Assembly: GCA_026129765.1 (NCBI GenBank)
Contig: JAHCHP010000015.1
Location: 31,566 to 95,565 of the forward strand
Origin: Fimbriimonadia bacterium
GTDB lineage: Bacteria > Armatimonadota > Fimbriimonadia > Fimbriimonadales > GBS-DC
DNA: 64,000 nucleotides
Reading direction: 5' to 3'
Below the pieces are notes generated by a model. It worked only from the letters and a program-made list of their open reading frames with translations, did not search any database and was not told where the DNA came from. Position numbers and translations under genes: made by a program. Shown in pieces: positions 7,501-14,562 of this stretch. Every line of letters starts with the position of its first letter. The stretch's first letter is position 1.

Positions 7501-9119
7501 ATGACCCGTTCTTCGGTCGTTTAACCCGAATTGAAGGCGGAAACGCGGTCGGGATCAATTATGGCTATACATCTGCTTTGGACATCGTTGGCGAACGTGA
7601 CGTTTTGCGGTCGGTTGTGTATGATGTCGACAGCTTGCCGGAGTCCTTTACCTATGCTTGTTGTGGACAACTGGAAAGTTGGACGCGTCAAGATGGTAGA
7701 TCGACTTTTTACCAGTTCTCCACCCGTGGATTATTAGAGTCCATCCGATTGAACTCATTGCAATCCCCTCCCGCCTATGTCATGAGCTATGACCCTGCTG
7801 GACGATTACTTCAGTTGTTTGATCCCACCACGCCGACAGACTCTCCCCATACTTGGACCTATCAATCCAACACAGGACACCTTATCAGTGATTCCACGTC
7901 ACTTCCGATAGGAGAGTATACTTGGAGCTATAGCTATCTGCCCAGCGGCGAAATTAGCCAAGCCACCTTGACCTATCCCAATTCTCAACTGACAACAACC
8001 TGGAGTTATTACTATGACAATTCCGGTCTGTTAACAGAGGTAAAAAGAAATGGGTCTACGGTGGCCACCCATAACTATGACGGCGCAGGACGGTTGGTCA
8101 GTCAGACCGTTCCCCCCCTCGGACTGGACAGCACGATCCAGTATGCTGACAACCAATCGGTAGGCGCAGTAGGTCTACTCTCCCACTCCATCAACAGTCA
8201 AACCATCGCCCTATTTGATTACCGAGGAAACCACACCAGCAGCAACCGAGAGGACTGGGGCTACTATGCGGACGGCACGTTGCGACGCGCCAAAGATCAG
8301 TTCAACAACACTCAACGAGAGTGGGAGTGGAGCTACTCTGCGCAAGGCGCATTGGAGTCGGAAACATTATCCGTTGACCAAAGCAACTCCCCATACCAAT
8401 GGAACTTCAACTACGATTCGGGCGGCAATTTGACACTCTGGCAGGAGGAAGTCGGAGGGCAGCAAAACTGGCAACACCAATACAATTCCATCTTCAACAG
8501 ACTCAGTTGGATCAACGGATTGGGATGGTACTACGCCTACTCGCCGAATGGAGAAAGGTCCCGCTGGTGGACCTCTGCCCAGCAGTCGCTCGAAGGCGAC
8601 GTGAACCGGGATGGACAGGTAGATGATGTTGACCTGCTCTTAGTCCTTCTCGCTTATGGCTCCACTTGCAGTGGCTGCCCCGAAGACCTGAACCAAGACG
8701 GGATCGTCGACGACACCGATGTTCTCATCGTGTTGTTCAACTACGGTTTGCAGATCGGAACCCTCAGTTGGGAGTATAGCTACGATGTTTGGGGTAATCT
8801 GACCCAAGCCTCCAGCGCAGCCGTAGGAACCTATCAAGCCGTTTACGACGGTTTCGGACGCCGGGCGTGGCAGGAGATCAACGGCGTTCGCACTTACTTC
8901 GTGTACGATGGCGACACAATCGTTGCTGAACTGGACGCGAATGGCAACCTCCTCGTCGAATACACCTGGGGCTTGCTCGGTCCCCTCGCCCGCCACGACT
9001 TGCAAAACCCGTCTAACAACAGGTATTATGTTATAGACGGCTTGGGACATACCCGGCTGCTCCTTGACCGGCTTAGAGCCGGAGCAAATCCCGCTTCGCG
9101 GAACAGAACATTGACATAA
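4548..9119 (+). CDS. Secreted RHS/YD-repeat polymorphic toxin scaffold, frame broken near the 3' end
   Basis: A 1523-residue protein. It starts with a signal peptide (hydrophobic run WVFFLGAFIVANGFVGFAQ) and a cysteine-rich region (about residues 65-145). Tens of YD/RHS repeats follow from about residue 480, such as YDLLGRPKRIETY, YDGAGRLVSQT and YDVWGNLTQA. RHS repeats form a hollow shell around a C-terminal toxin. At about residues 1350-1400 two dockerin-like calcium loops (GDVNRDGQVDDVDLL and DLNQDGIVDDTDVL) interrupt the repeats. The frame ends early after GLGHTRLLLD. The expected RHS end (NPFTWNRAFGYEW, then YHVGAREYDPRIARWLQRDP) continues in another frame from 9077. This is therefore either a frameshifted gene or a split scaffold. 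The promoter is at 4395-4423. Confidence 0.9.
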   Translation: MGYRITWLWIRTWVFFLGAFIVANGFVGFAQQQEGRWEIETVYISEDQGGYLNIQGDFKTSFKRRFCIRVRCLLNGQPVSEHDCPPPLPCNPCDFLQVPECIECGEWILFYNCSHIIVEAGVPIAFHSCWNTLCDTPFSSRHNSPNGLFQATADSRGVSPPEHPGPARGSQEAEGKTYLKLVWRSENTKPPDNVSARALASAFARAVASYSPSSEPASARAKASMGSLSVTANITSNPSTSETIEAEMDMLSQELTVQQDTNGQYYVIIAYPVTLETEVDTSSEASLDYCVYPPEEEQRPNNGEATASFERLADIFSAGDTVLLISGTALVDGAGAICDVDLCGLQPATGQIAFGIPFPALDTAHTGYSFHSAPSHSSTPFYGLETIRIVYDSAAEVSDIRLQSYWRDTPVVPTWETHPFNFDWSPIPLDKQPTRERWVTVYDANGVALRFKATEQLPAGNWIYEGAQGVLSTLTESASLNEFVLTGGPPGAMHAIGAWTYLFEPITGYQSGGQTLFSGRSGSITQVIDPLGNAVTLSRNSAGVWVYDTVSKAHFRAEQTGGVVHFDYDPPGSSTAWIPIGSHNFSSGTEAFGSFNWNNEVVVSWQSQGLYQTYALGSPNSALYSETRKFEPIVTNESNKEVDPFAKNYDFNRLAQRMTQFKVGNLNPINYHYDWQNEIGLPSNNQFRVQIAPQGKRTKELRYFVSYEEGKEGTFEKMEFKRPSLLNASIDEKTVYTFNDAGQIKRVEFYSNATSTLARWREEIGYVDGNPLLVSSVSHTDLGSFQTVTATATYLPIEIPGRGFEWVMTSTTDPSGVRLDFAYGENGNPPHLLTSITNALHRQWHWNYSSIGQLTSFSEPNRPEWVLEYYADSDANYPNKLKQIIDPEQRTVKISQYDLLGRPKRIETYPSLTSTLWQETTRNVMGMPTEIRWSDDTQVSMFYDGPVLSSVTDALGRTATLTYNAGTASLNTISISGQLFAALEYDPFFGRLTRIEGGNAVGINYGYTSALDIVGERDVLRSVVYDVDSLPESFTYACCGQLESWTRQDGRSTFYQFSTRGLLESIRLNSLQSPPAYVMSYDPAGRLLQLFDPTTPTDSPHTWTYQSNTGHLISDSTSLPIGEYTWSYSYLPSGEISQATLTYPNSQLTTTWSYYYDNSGLLTEVKRNGSTVATHNYDGAGRLVSQTVPPLGLDSTIQYADNQSVGAVGLLSHSINSQTIALFDYRGNHTSSNREDWGYYADGTLRRAKDQFNNTQREWEWSYSAQGALESETLSVDQSNSPYQWNFNYDSGGNLTLWQEEVGGQQNWQHQYNSIFNRLSWINGLGWYYAYSPNGERSRWWTSAQQSLEGDVNRDGQVDDVDLLLVLLAYGSTCSGCPEDLNQDGIVDDTDVLIVLFNYGLQIGTLSWEYSYDVWGNLTQASSAAVGTYQAVYDGFGRRAWQEINGVRTYFVYDGDTIVAELDANGNLLVEYTWGLLGPLARHDLQNPSNNRYYVIDGLGHTRLLLDRLRAGANPASRNRTLT
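8595..8750 (+). other. Dockerin-like module inside the RHS core
   Basis: Encodes two tandem EF-hand-like loops, GDVNRDGQVDDVDLLLVLLA and EDLNQDGIVDDTDVLIVLF, spaced like type I dockerins. It lies between two YD repeats rather than at a terminus. A related module opens the metzincin protein at 53516-56248. Confidence 0.8.
9067..9109 (+). repeat. Palindromic insert at the RHS frame break
   Basis: Contains CCGGCTTAGAGCCGG, a perfect 6-bp stem with a 3-nt loop, followed by CCGCTTCGCGG, a 4-bp stem. It replaces the roughly 20 residues normally found between GHTRLLLD and the NPFxWN motif in RHS proteins, and it shifts the frame. A diverged copy is at 10581-10620 at the same position of the orphan rhs fragment. 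Confidence 0.6.
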
Positions 9120-9991
9120 AGGGAAGCACCGGCAGCACGCCCAACCCCTTCACTTGGAATCGCGCGTTCGGGTATGAGTGGATCCCCTTCACCTGTCTCT
9201 ATCACGTAGGCGCGAGAGAGTACGATCCACGAATCGCGCGTTGGCTGCAGAGAGACCCCATCGGTGTGGCGGGTGGACATCCGAATGTCTATCTCTACTG
9301 CGCGAACGACCCGATAAATGGGAAGGATCCGAGTGGGTTGGGCGGGGACGGATATTGGAAAGACGTAGGAAAAGTATTTAAAGGGTACTGGATTGTTGGT
9401 ACTCACGGGGCAATCTGGAATTGGCCTACTCGCCTGAGCGAAGCAAAGCAACTGGCAGTCTACGTTGCATCAAGTGGCCTTACATTGGCCACGGCACAGA
9501 CTCTTCTCAGCGCACAGTGGTGTTACTTTTGGGATGGTTTGTCCGGGACCGACCCAGAACGATTTGGAGAGTCTTTCGGCTTAGTTTTGATTTCCTCTGC
9601 CAGCATTGGAGTAGGAAGCATGGTCAGTGGAGCGGGCGGAGCCACCGCGGGACTAAGCGGGAGCATCGCGCGAGCACCAGTTACCTTCATTAAGTTTAGT
9701 ACAAAGAGTCTTCAACATTCAATATCTCGTGGGCACGGTCCTGATTTCGGTGTGCAAGGCAATTGGAGTAAGGCAGCAGGTCAAGCACTGCAGTCCGCGA
9801 TAACCAAGCACTGCAGTGCCCCTGGAACGACCCAGATCAAAGGATATTACCGAGGGAAACCAGCTTTGTTCTATACCAATCCTCAGACAGGGTTGACTGC
9901 TATTTTCGATATGCAAGGACACTATATGAGCGGGTGGAAGTTCTCTGCAACCCAACTACAGTATTTACTGACAACAGGCAGAGTCAATTGA
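9077..9991 (+). CDS. RHS C-terminal tip with colicin-D-like tRNase toxin domain (out of frame with the scaffold)
   Basis: From 9077 to 9991 the frame is open and encodes the end of an RHS core (GSTPNPFTWNRAFGYEW, then YHVGAREYDPRIARWLQRDP, then CANDPINGKDPSGL). A hydrophobic, glycine-rich linker of about 110 residues follows. The final ~100 residues (9692-9991) resemble the colicin D anticodon nuclease: SRGHGPDFGV carries the candidate catalytic His (codon at 9734), GYYRGKPALFY and the terminal SGWKFSATQLQYLL match the family pattern. Colicin D cuts tRNA-Arg anticodon loops. There is no ATG near the beginning; the first usable start in frame is the GTG at 9266. Expression may need frameshifting, or the gene may be inactive. 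Confidence 0.75.
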   Translation, partial: SRSKSRFAEQNIDIKGSTGSTPNPFTWNRAFGYEWIPFTCLYHVGAREYDPRIARWLQRDPIGVAGGHPNVYLYCANDPINGKDPSGLGGDGYWKDVGKVFKGYWIVGTHGAIWNWPTRLSEAKQLAVYVASSGLTLATAQTLLSAQWCYFWDGLSGTDPERFGESFGLVLISSASIGVGSMVSGAGGATAGLSGSIARAPVTFIKFSTKSLQHSISRGHGPDFGVQGNWSKAAGQALQSAITKHCSAPGTTQIKGYYRGKPALFYTNPQTGLTAIFDMQGHYMSGWKFSATQLQYLLTTGRVN

Positions 9992-10006
9992 TAGGAGATC
10001 GCTTTA

Positions 10007-10402
10007 ATGACTGCAGAAGAGTATTATTCTCTGATTACGGCTTATGTGGAGGAACGGCTGTCAACCGATGAGTTCGGCAGGAGATTTCAAGCGGAATTCC
10101 TCAATGACCCGAATTTCAATAGGGAAGAAATCACCTCACTTATTCATGAATATGCAGAAAAAGAGGTTTCCAAGCAAGAGTTTAAAAGGCGGTCTGATGC
10201 GCTAGATGAGTCATGGTTAGACGAACAAGGACGCTCCTATAAATCGCTCTTTGAATTGCTCAACCGCCTCTTCATTGACTGGGAAGTTTACTACCCTGAA
10301 TGCACACCAGAGCAAGAAACGCCTTTTGAGATATCAGAGCAAACTTTTCGTCAAACAGCAATAGAGACGAAATCCGCTTTAGAGCAGTTCCTACGGGCGT
10401 AA
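10007..10402 (+). CDS. Colicin-D-type immunity protein
   Basis: A 131-residue acidic, helical protein starting 15 nt after the toxin stop. Its layout matches the colicin D immunity family: short helices with FxxxF patterns (LSTDEFGRRFQAEFLND), then LFELLNRLFIDWEVYYPE and a Pro/Glu-rich stretch ending in a helix. It is expected to bind the toxin domain in the cytoplasm and cover its tRNA-binding face. An AGGAGA precedes the ATG. Assignment rests on recall of the family pattern and the gene's position directly behind the toxin. Confidence 0.75.
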   Translation: MTAEEYYSLITAYVEERLSTDEFGRRFQAEFLNDPNFNREEITSLIHEYAEKEVSKQEFKRRSDALDESWLDEQGRSYKSLFELLNRLFIDWEVYYPECTPEQETPFEISEQTFRQTAIETKSALEQFLRA

Positions 10403-10449
10403 GGGTTTCTCAAAGAGGATTTATGTGATGGGGACAATTGTAGTAGCAG

Positions 10450-10738
10450 GACTTTTTTGTCTATGAAGGTGAAACCCTGGTCGCCGAGCTGGACGCGAAT
10501 GGCAACCTCCTCGCCGAATACACCTGGGGCTTACTCAGTCCCCTCGCCCGCCACACCCCCACTCAAATCAGGTATTGTGTACCGGCTTAGAGTCGGGGCA
10601 AGCTCCTCTTCGCGGAAGAACTGCAGAGAGACCCCATCGGTGTGGCGGGCGGACATCCGAATGTCTCTCTCTATTGCGCGAACGACGCCGTGCCTGAGAC
10701 TCCCAATAAAGATCTGCTACGAACTGAGCATAAATCCT
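10450..10738 (+). pseudogene. Orphan RHS core-tip remnant
   Basis: A decayed duplicate of the RHS 3' region. It reads FVYEGETLVAELDANGNLL and EYTWGLLSPLARH, hits a stop at the palindromic insert (10581-10620), then resumes as LQRDPIGVAGGHPNVSLYC and ends in unrelated sequence at 10738. Compared with the parent at 8892-9310, segments between are deleted. No second toxin domain remains. Displaced rhs tips of this kind usually mark former toxin/immunity cassettes. An IS element starts 101 bp further on. Confidence 0.8.
10581..10620 (+). repeat. Second copy of the palindromic insert
   Basis: ACCGGCTTAGAGTCGGGGCAAG followed by CTTCGCGGAA, similar to 9067-9109 with several substitutions. It occupies the corresponding place in the orphan rhs fragment. 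Confidence 0.6.
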
Positions 10739-10979
10739 GACTTTCTTACTGCAATATATACAATGCCCTTGCCTTTCAATTTAAGACTGACAAGGTGCAA
10801 AAACCAGTCAGAGTCGCCCTCCAGCAGTTAGATTCGTCATTCCCGCGTTCGCGGGAATGCTGAAGTTTGCCACTTGTCCGGTGTGCAACTTCAGGAGACG
10901 AGGCTTGTCACCTCGCTCCACCCTCTCTTTCATCCCTCCTGAACCGGGCAGCCAACCCCGAAAAAACAGCTCAAACCCG

Positions 10980-12386
10980 TCACAAACGCGAACACGACAG
11001 GTAACTGAGCAGCCAACTCCGCACCGGTTGCCCCTTCTGACCCCCAAGTCGTTGGAAATCGTCAGACAACCTGCCAGTATGGACCCCTAAACCGATCAGC
11101 GAACGACGCAAGCATCGCTCCAACGCCCGGTACGTCCAACGCCGACGCCCGGTATACCACCCCGTCCGATAACGCGGTCCCCGACACACCCCCCACGCTT
11201 GATACCCACTCCACAGACAGACCCCATAGACCCACGCGGACCACTGCACACTCCGAACCCCGGAAGTCAGCCCCCAACACTGTTTCTGCCCCAACCCAAA
11301 ACCACTCTTCATCTCCCGTAAACAGACCTCCACTTCCCACCGTTGCCATAGCCACTCCAGCAAGACCGGCAACGGCACCGGCAATTGCCAACCCCCCGCG
11401 CCATCGGGAACGGCGGAGACCAAGAACGCTTGCGCGCGGCGCTGCTTCTGACGCCCCCGACCGTGATGACCCCGTACTAACACACATCCGAACACCTGCT
11501 CCCCCCACGCCCGACGACGACACCAATGCACCTGTACCTGCAACCGCACCGTCCGTCCCCGCAAGCGGAAGGAGACCCGCTGCCAGCCCTGTGCGGTTTG
11601 CCAGCGCTCCGACGGCGACCACGCCGTCCCATACACCCGCTGCCGCCCCGACGGCGCGGGCAGATCACACAAGCGCGCGTCGGACCGGGTGCGCACACAC
11701 GCCCCCACCCGATCCGGCAAAGACGCCCAAAATTTCCGCGTGTCATATTGACCATCCAACACCCCGACGATCGGCTGTGAGGAACGCCCCCACGCATCTA
11801 ACTGCGCCCGCAACGCGTGCATCTGCGCGGACACCCGCTCGACTTCCGAACAACACGCCCCCGCCGGAGCCCGCTTCGCTTTCGCCGAAAACACCGGCTC
11901 CATCTGGAACGGCAGACACCGCCGATGCCCGTCTTCAGATGGGGTCAACCACCCCATCACCACAAACGACTGCGCCCGATGCAACCCGCGCGCAAAGGGC
12001 GCGGTGTGCGGGGAATACCGCCAGTGAACACCGGGGATCTGCCGCCCGGTGCGGCGGACCTGGGTGCCATCGGCGACGACCAGAAACGGGTCGGTCGGGT
12101 CCGTGGACTCGACCATCGCTTGGAGCAACTGTTGCTGCGCTGCCTGGATCGGAAACGTGCGCTGGAACAGCCGATACGCGCTCGTGGGATGCAGGTGGAC
12201 GAACCCTAATGCTTCCCAGAGTTGGGTGACGGTCTTGCGCCCACAGGCGAGTAGTTCAGCCAGGAACAGTTGGCACGCGCGCAGATAGGGCTCCGGGCGT
12301 CGGAACGCGGTGTTCAAGCGATACAAGCACTGAAAAATGAGGTACAATGGAAGGGTCTGCTCCGTCGGTATCTGTGTTTTTTTCAT
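10980..12386 (-). CDS. DDE transposase (IS4-superfamily type)
   Basis: A 468-residue transposase. LVVADGTQVRRTGRQIPGVH carries the first acidic residue, IVGVLDGQYDTRKFW the second, and WEVEVCLREMKSGFGL the glutamate of the DDE triad with the YREK-like region of the IS4 superfamily. The exact IS family is uncertain. The ATG at 12386 is chosen over an upstream in-frame start at 12500, because 12386 lies 8 nt after a promoter -10 box inside the element and 12500 is outside the terminal repeat. The gene looks richer in G+C than its neighbours. It appears intact. Confidence 0.85.
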   Translation of the reverse strand: MKKTQIPTEQTLPLYLIFQCLYRLNTAFRRPEPYLRACQLFLAELLACGRKTVTQLWEALGFVHLHPTSAYRLFQRTFPIQAAQQQLLQAMVESTDPTDPFLVVADGTQVRRTGRQIPGVHWRYSPHTAPFARGLHRAQSFVVMGWLTPSEDGHRRCLPFQMEPVFSAKAKRAPAGACCSEVERVSAQMHALRAQLDAWGRSSQPIVGVLDGQYDTRKFWASLPDRVGACVRTRSDARLCDLPAPSGRQRVYGTAWSPSERWQTAQGWQRVSFRLRGRTVRLQVQVHWCRRRAWGEQVFGCVLVRGHHGRGRQKQRRAQAFLVSAVPDGAGGWQLPVPLPVLLEWLWQRWEVEVCLREMKSGFGLGQKQCWGLTSGVRSVQWSAWVYGVCLWSGYQAWGVCRGPRYRTGWYTGRRRWTYRALERCLRRSLIGLGVHTGRLSDDFQRLGGQKGQPVRSWLLSYLSCSRL

Positions 12387-12394
12387 AATACTAA

Positions 12395-12424
12395 CGTATA
12401 CCCGGAGCAGACCTTTTTTGTCAA
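12395..12424 (-). promoter_or_regulatory. Promoter of the transposase gene
   Basis: On the minus strand TTGACA (12424-12419) and GGGTATACG (-10 at 12400-12395) are 18 bp apart, and the ATG starts 8 nt after the -10. The transcript would be leaderless or nearly so. Confidence 0.6.
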
Positions 12425-12588
12425 GAGAAAACAATAAGTGGTAAACTTCAGCATTCCCGCGAACGCGGGAATCCACGAAAAACCGTTTCTTTCGTGACAA
12501 TTTTAGGAATTCCGACGAGCCCTATTTGCCCTTTTGGAATAAGAAAATGCCTTGAGTTGACGGACATGACCTCAAAACATGCAATGCC

Positions 12589-13140
12589 CTACCATTGGAG
12601 GCTACTCTGATCGCCCCGCGCCTGCTTCGCCAACGCTTCCCACTGGTGGCGCGCGGCATGCAACCCTTGCATACAAGTCTCAAAATGCTCCGACAAAATA
12701 CGGAACAAAGGCGCCTCTTCACGCCATTCGCCCACATCAAACAGCGAGACAATGTAGTAGGACTGCTTGCCCTGTTTCACATAATCGATCAGATGGTCTT
12801 TCCGGCTCATTGCTCGGATTTTCGGCAGCGCTTCTGGATAGACACCCGCCCAGAACAGCGTGTAGTCGCCAATATGACGGTGAACCTCCCGCTCTTGGTA
12901 AAACGACTGCGCGCCAAGTCGAACATCGGCGTAGTAGAGCATCTCCGCTACCTCGTCAAGCGGTTTGCCGTTGATGTCTGCCAACTTATAGACCTCACTC
13001 ATATGAGCGAACGACGCCAACATATCGCTGAGATAGGCAATGATCGCCGGCTCCCGCAGCCGGAACGATTGAGTAAATGCCTGTTCGACCATCGCGCGGA
13101 AAAGCGCATTCAATGGATGATCCTTTGAAATCTGAGCCAT
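12589..13140 (-). CDS. Conserved protein of unknown function
   Basis: A 183-residue soluble, helical protein. Features include LREPAIIAYLSDMLASFAHM, the polar EREVHRHIGDYTLFWAGVYPE, and RKDHLIDYVKQGKQSYYIVS. I recall similar proteins of unknown function in Acidobacteria and related phyla, with the HxHIGDxxLFWxGxYPE segment conserved. No membrane segment or signal peptide is visible. It stands alone between the IS element and the rlmI-like gene. Confidence 0.7.
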   Translation of the reverse strand: MAQISKDHPLNALFRAMVEQAFTQSFRLREPAIIAYLSDMLASFAHMSEVYKLADINGKPLDEVAEMLYYADVRLGAQSFYQEREVHRHIGDYTLFWAGVYPEALPKIRAMSRKDHLIDYVKQGKQSYYIVSLFDVGEWREEAPLFRILSEHFETCMQGLHAARHQWEALAKQARGDQSSLQW

Positions 13141-13199
13141 AGCATCTCCACCTCACCACTTAGATTGCTTTTACTTTTATGGGAATTCAATCATTGTGC

Positions 13200-13236
13200 T
13201 GCAGCCCCTTCGCTTCGCTCAGGGTGACCGCCTAAC
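13200..13236. repeat. Dispersed short repeat (CTTCGCTTCGCTCAGGGTGA type)
   Basis: The gap 13141-13355 holds CCCTTCGCTTCGCTCAGGGTGA. A related sequence in the opposite orientation is at 62921-62941 after lon. This is a common bacterial intergenic repeat type; nothing else is visible in this gap. Confidence 0.45.
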
Positions 13237-13355
13237 AAGTTTCCCATTCCCCTTGCTTACAGAAGAAAGGGTGGAGGATAAACCCCCTCCATGAATCCCA
13301 TGTTCTATTAGTATGGCGTTGAGGGTCAGAAAGTTTCCTGTTATGATAGCGGGAT

Positions 13356-14525
13356 TTAGCCTTTACGAAACCAACCGGTCTTCAAGTAGAGGCTTTCCGG
13401 GAATTGGGTTAAAGCGGGGTGATCGGGCGGCTGGAACGTAACCTGATCCAAGTAAAGAAGGGTCTCACGGTCGCTGGCTGCCATGCGAACCGTTTCGATC
13501 AGCTCATTAAGTGGAAACTGGTAGGAACATGCGCTGACCACCAACCTGCCCCCCGGCTTTAGCACAGGCAAACTAAGATAAGCCAGTTTCCATACCGCCC
13601 ACTTCAACGAATCGCGCTGTTTACGCTCTTTGGCAATGGCGGGCGGGTCCAGTAATATCCAGTCGTAAAGGGTGTCGCGCGGTTCTGCCAACCACTCAAA
13701 AGCGTTCGCGTACTCGAATTGCGCCTCCAAACCATTCATACCGGCATGCGCTGCTGCCCGCTCCACATGATCAGGAACAATGTCGACGCCCAGCACATTT
13801 GCGCCCGCCCGAGCCGCATAAAGCGCAAACGCGCCCGTATAGCAGAACATATCCAACACCGTTTCGCCCGGCAGCACCTGAGCAGCCAGTAACCTTCGGT
13901 TTTCGCGCTGATCCAAGTAGAAACCGGTCTTCAAACCGCTGCGTGTCGGCGCAAGAAACTGTAGACCCGACTCAATGATAGGCGCGTCCTCGGGCGGGTC
14001 CCCGAACAACGCTTCGGTGTGGGGTGGCAGCCCTTCCTCGCGCCTGCCCTCCATATCACTTCGCTCCCACACACTGAGCGGGTCCAGCGTCTCTAACAAG
14101 GCAGGCAGCCAAACCGGCTTCAAACGCTCCATGCCCAGCGCGCGCACTTGCACAGTTAAATGGCGGTCGTAACGGTCGATGATCAAACCAGAAACCTGAT
14201 CGGCTTCGCTGAACAGCAGGCGGTAAGCGTTGGTATCTCGCGCCCATCGTTCGCGGATGGCAAGCGCGTTTCGGAACCGTGAAGCGAAAAAGGCTGAGTC
14301 AATCAACTCATCTTGCAGTGTCAACACCCGGACAGGAAAACGGCTCTGAGGATTGTAGAGACCGATGCCCAAGAACTCCCCCCCTGAATCTAACAGGTGA
14401 ATTAGAGCTCCCGGCGTCGGGTTGCCTTGCACGCTCGCGATCTCGCCCCGTTGCACCCAAGGGTAAAAGTGGCGAATCTTCTTGTCTCTCCCACCCTGCA
14501 ATACCACCGCTCCTTCCACATTCAC
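13356..14525 (-). CDS. RlmI-family 23S rRNA (cytosine-C5) methyltransferase
   Basis: A class I SAM methyltransferase of the RlmI/RlmK type that methylates a 23S rRNA cytosine. An N-terminal PUA-like domain (GGRDKKIRHFYPWVQRGEI) is followed by the central GLIIDRYDRHLTVQV, then KTGFYLDQRENRR, the SAM motif VLDMFCYTGAFALYAARAGA, and the catalytic region WILLDPPAIAKERKQ with SACSYQFPL. I placed the start at the GTG at 14525 because the upstream in-frame extension overlaps meaB and its promoter. It lies 6 nt after a TATAAT, so the message is probably leaderless. The gene is divergent from meaB. E. coli RlmI modifies C1962; the target here is inferred. Confidence 0.85.
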   Translation of the reverse strand: MNVEGAVVLQGGRDKKIRHFYPWVQRGEIASVQGNPTPGALIHLLDSGGEFLGIGLYNPQSRFPVRVLTLQDELIDSAFFASRFRNALAIRERWARDTNAYRLLFSEADQVSGLIIDRYDRHLTVQVRALGMERLKPVWLPALLETLDPLSVWERSDMEGRREEGLPPHTEALFGDPPEDAPIIESGLQFLAPTRSGLKTGFYLDQRENRRLLAAQVLPGETVLDMFCYTGAFALYAARAGANVLGVDIVPDHVERAAAHAGMNGLEAQFEYANAFEWLAEPRDTLYDWILLDPPAIAKERKQRDSLKWAVWKLAYLSLPVLKPGGRLVVSACSYQFPLNELIETVRMAASDRETLLYLDQVTFQPPDHPALTQFPESLYLKTGWFRKG

Positions 14526-14531
14526 ACCGTG

Positions 14532-14553
14532 ATTATAGCACAGAGGGTATAAT
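14532..14553. promoter_or_regulatory. Divergent promoter pair for the rlmI-like gene and meaB
   Basis: TATAAT on the minus strand (14537-14532) ends 6 nt before the GTG at 14525. TATAAT on the plus strand (14548-14553, as GGGTATAAT) ends 9 nt before the GTG at 14563. Both genes share a 37-bp intergenic region, which leaves no room for ribosome binding sites. Confidence 0.65.
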
Positions 14554-14562
14554 CGTTTCACT

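Larger units (their letters stand above)
10839..12472 (-). mobile_element. Insertion sequence with 37-bp terminal inverted repeats
   Basis: The ends at 10839-10875 and 12436-12472 are inverted repeats of each other with one mismatch. Each consists of the hairpin ATTCCCGCGTTCGCGGGAAT followed by GCTGAAGTTTRCCACTT. The element holds one transposase on the minus strand and is about 1.63 kb. I see no clear target-site duplication outside the repeats. Confidence 0.75.

Noticed and set aside
9053..9126. Programmed -1 frameshift joining the RHS scaffold to its toxin tip
   Set aside because: The frame relation would fit -1, but no X-XXY-YYZ slippery heptamer lies in the overlap, and the palindromic insert with deleted core residues is a simpler cause.
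11062..11797. Long open frames on both strands inside the transposase gene
   Set aside because: They arise from the high G+C of the transposase; they lack starts with binding sites and give low-complexity Arg/Pro/Gly-rich sequence.
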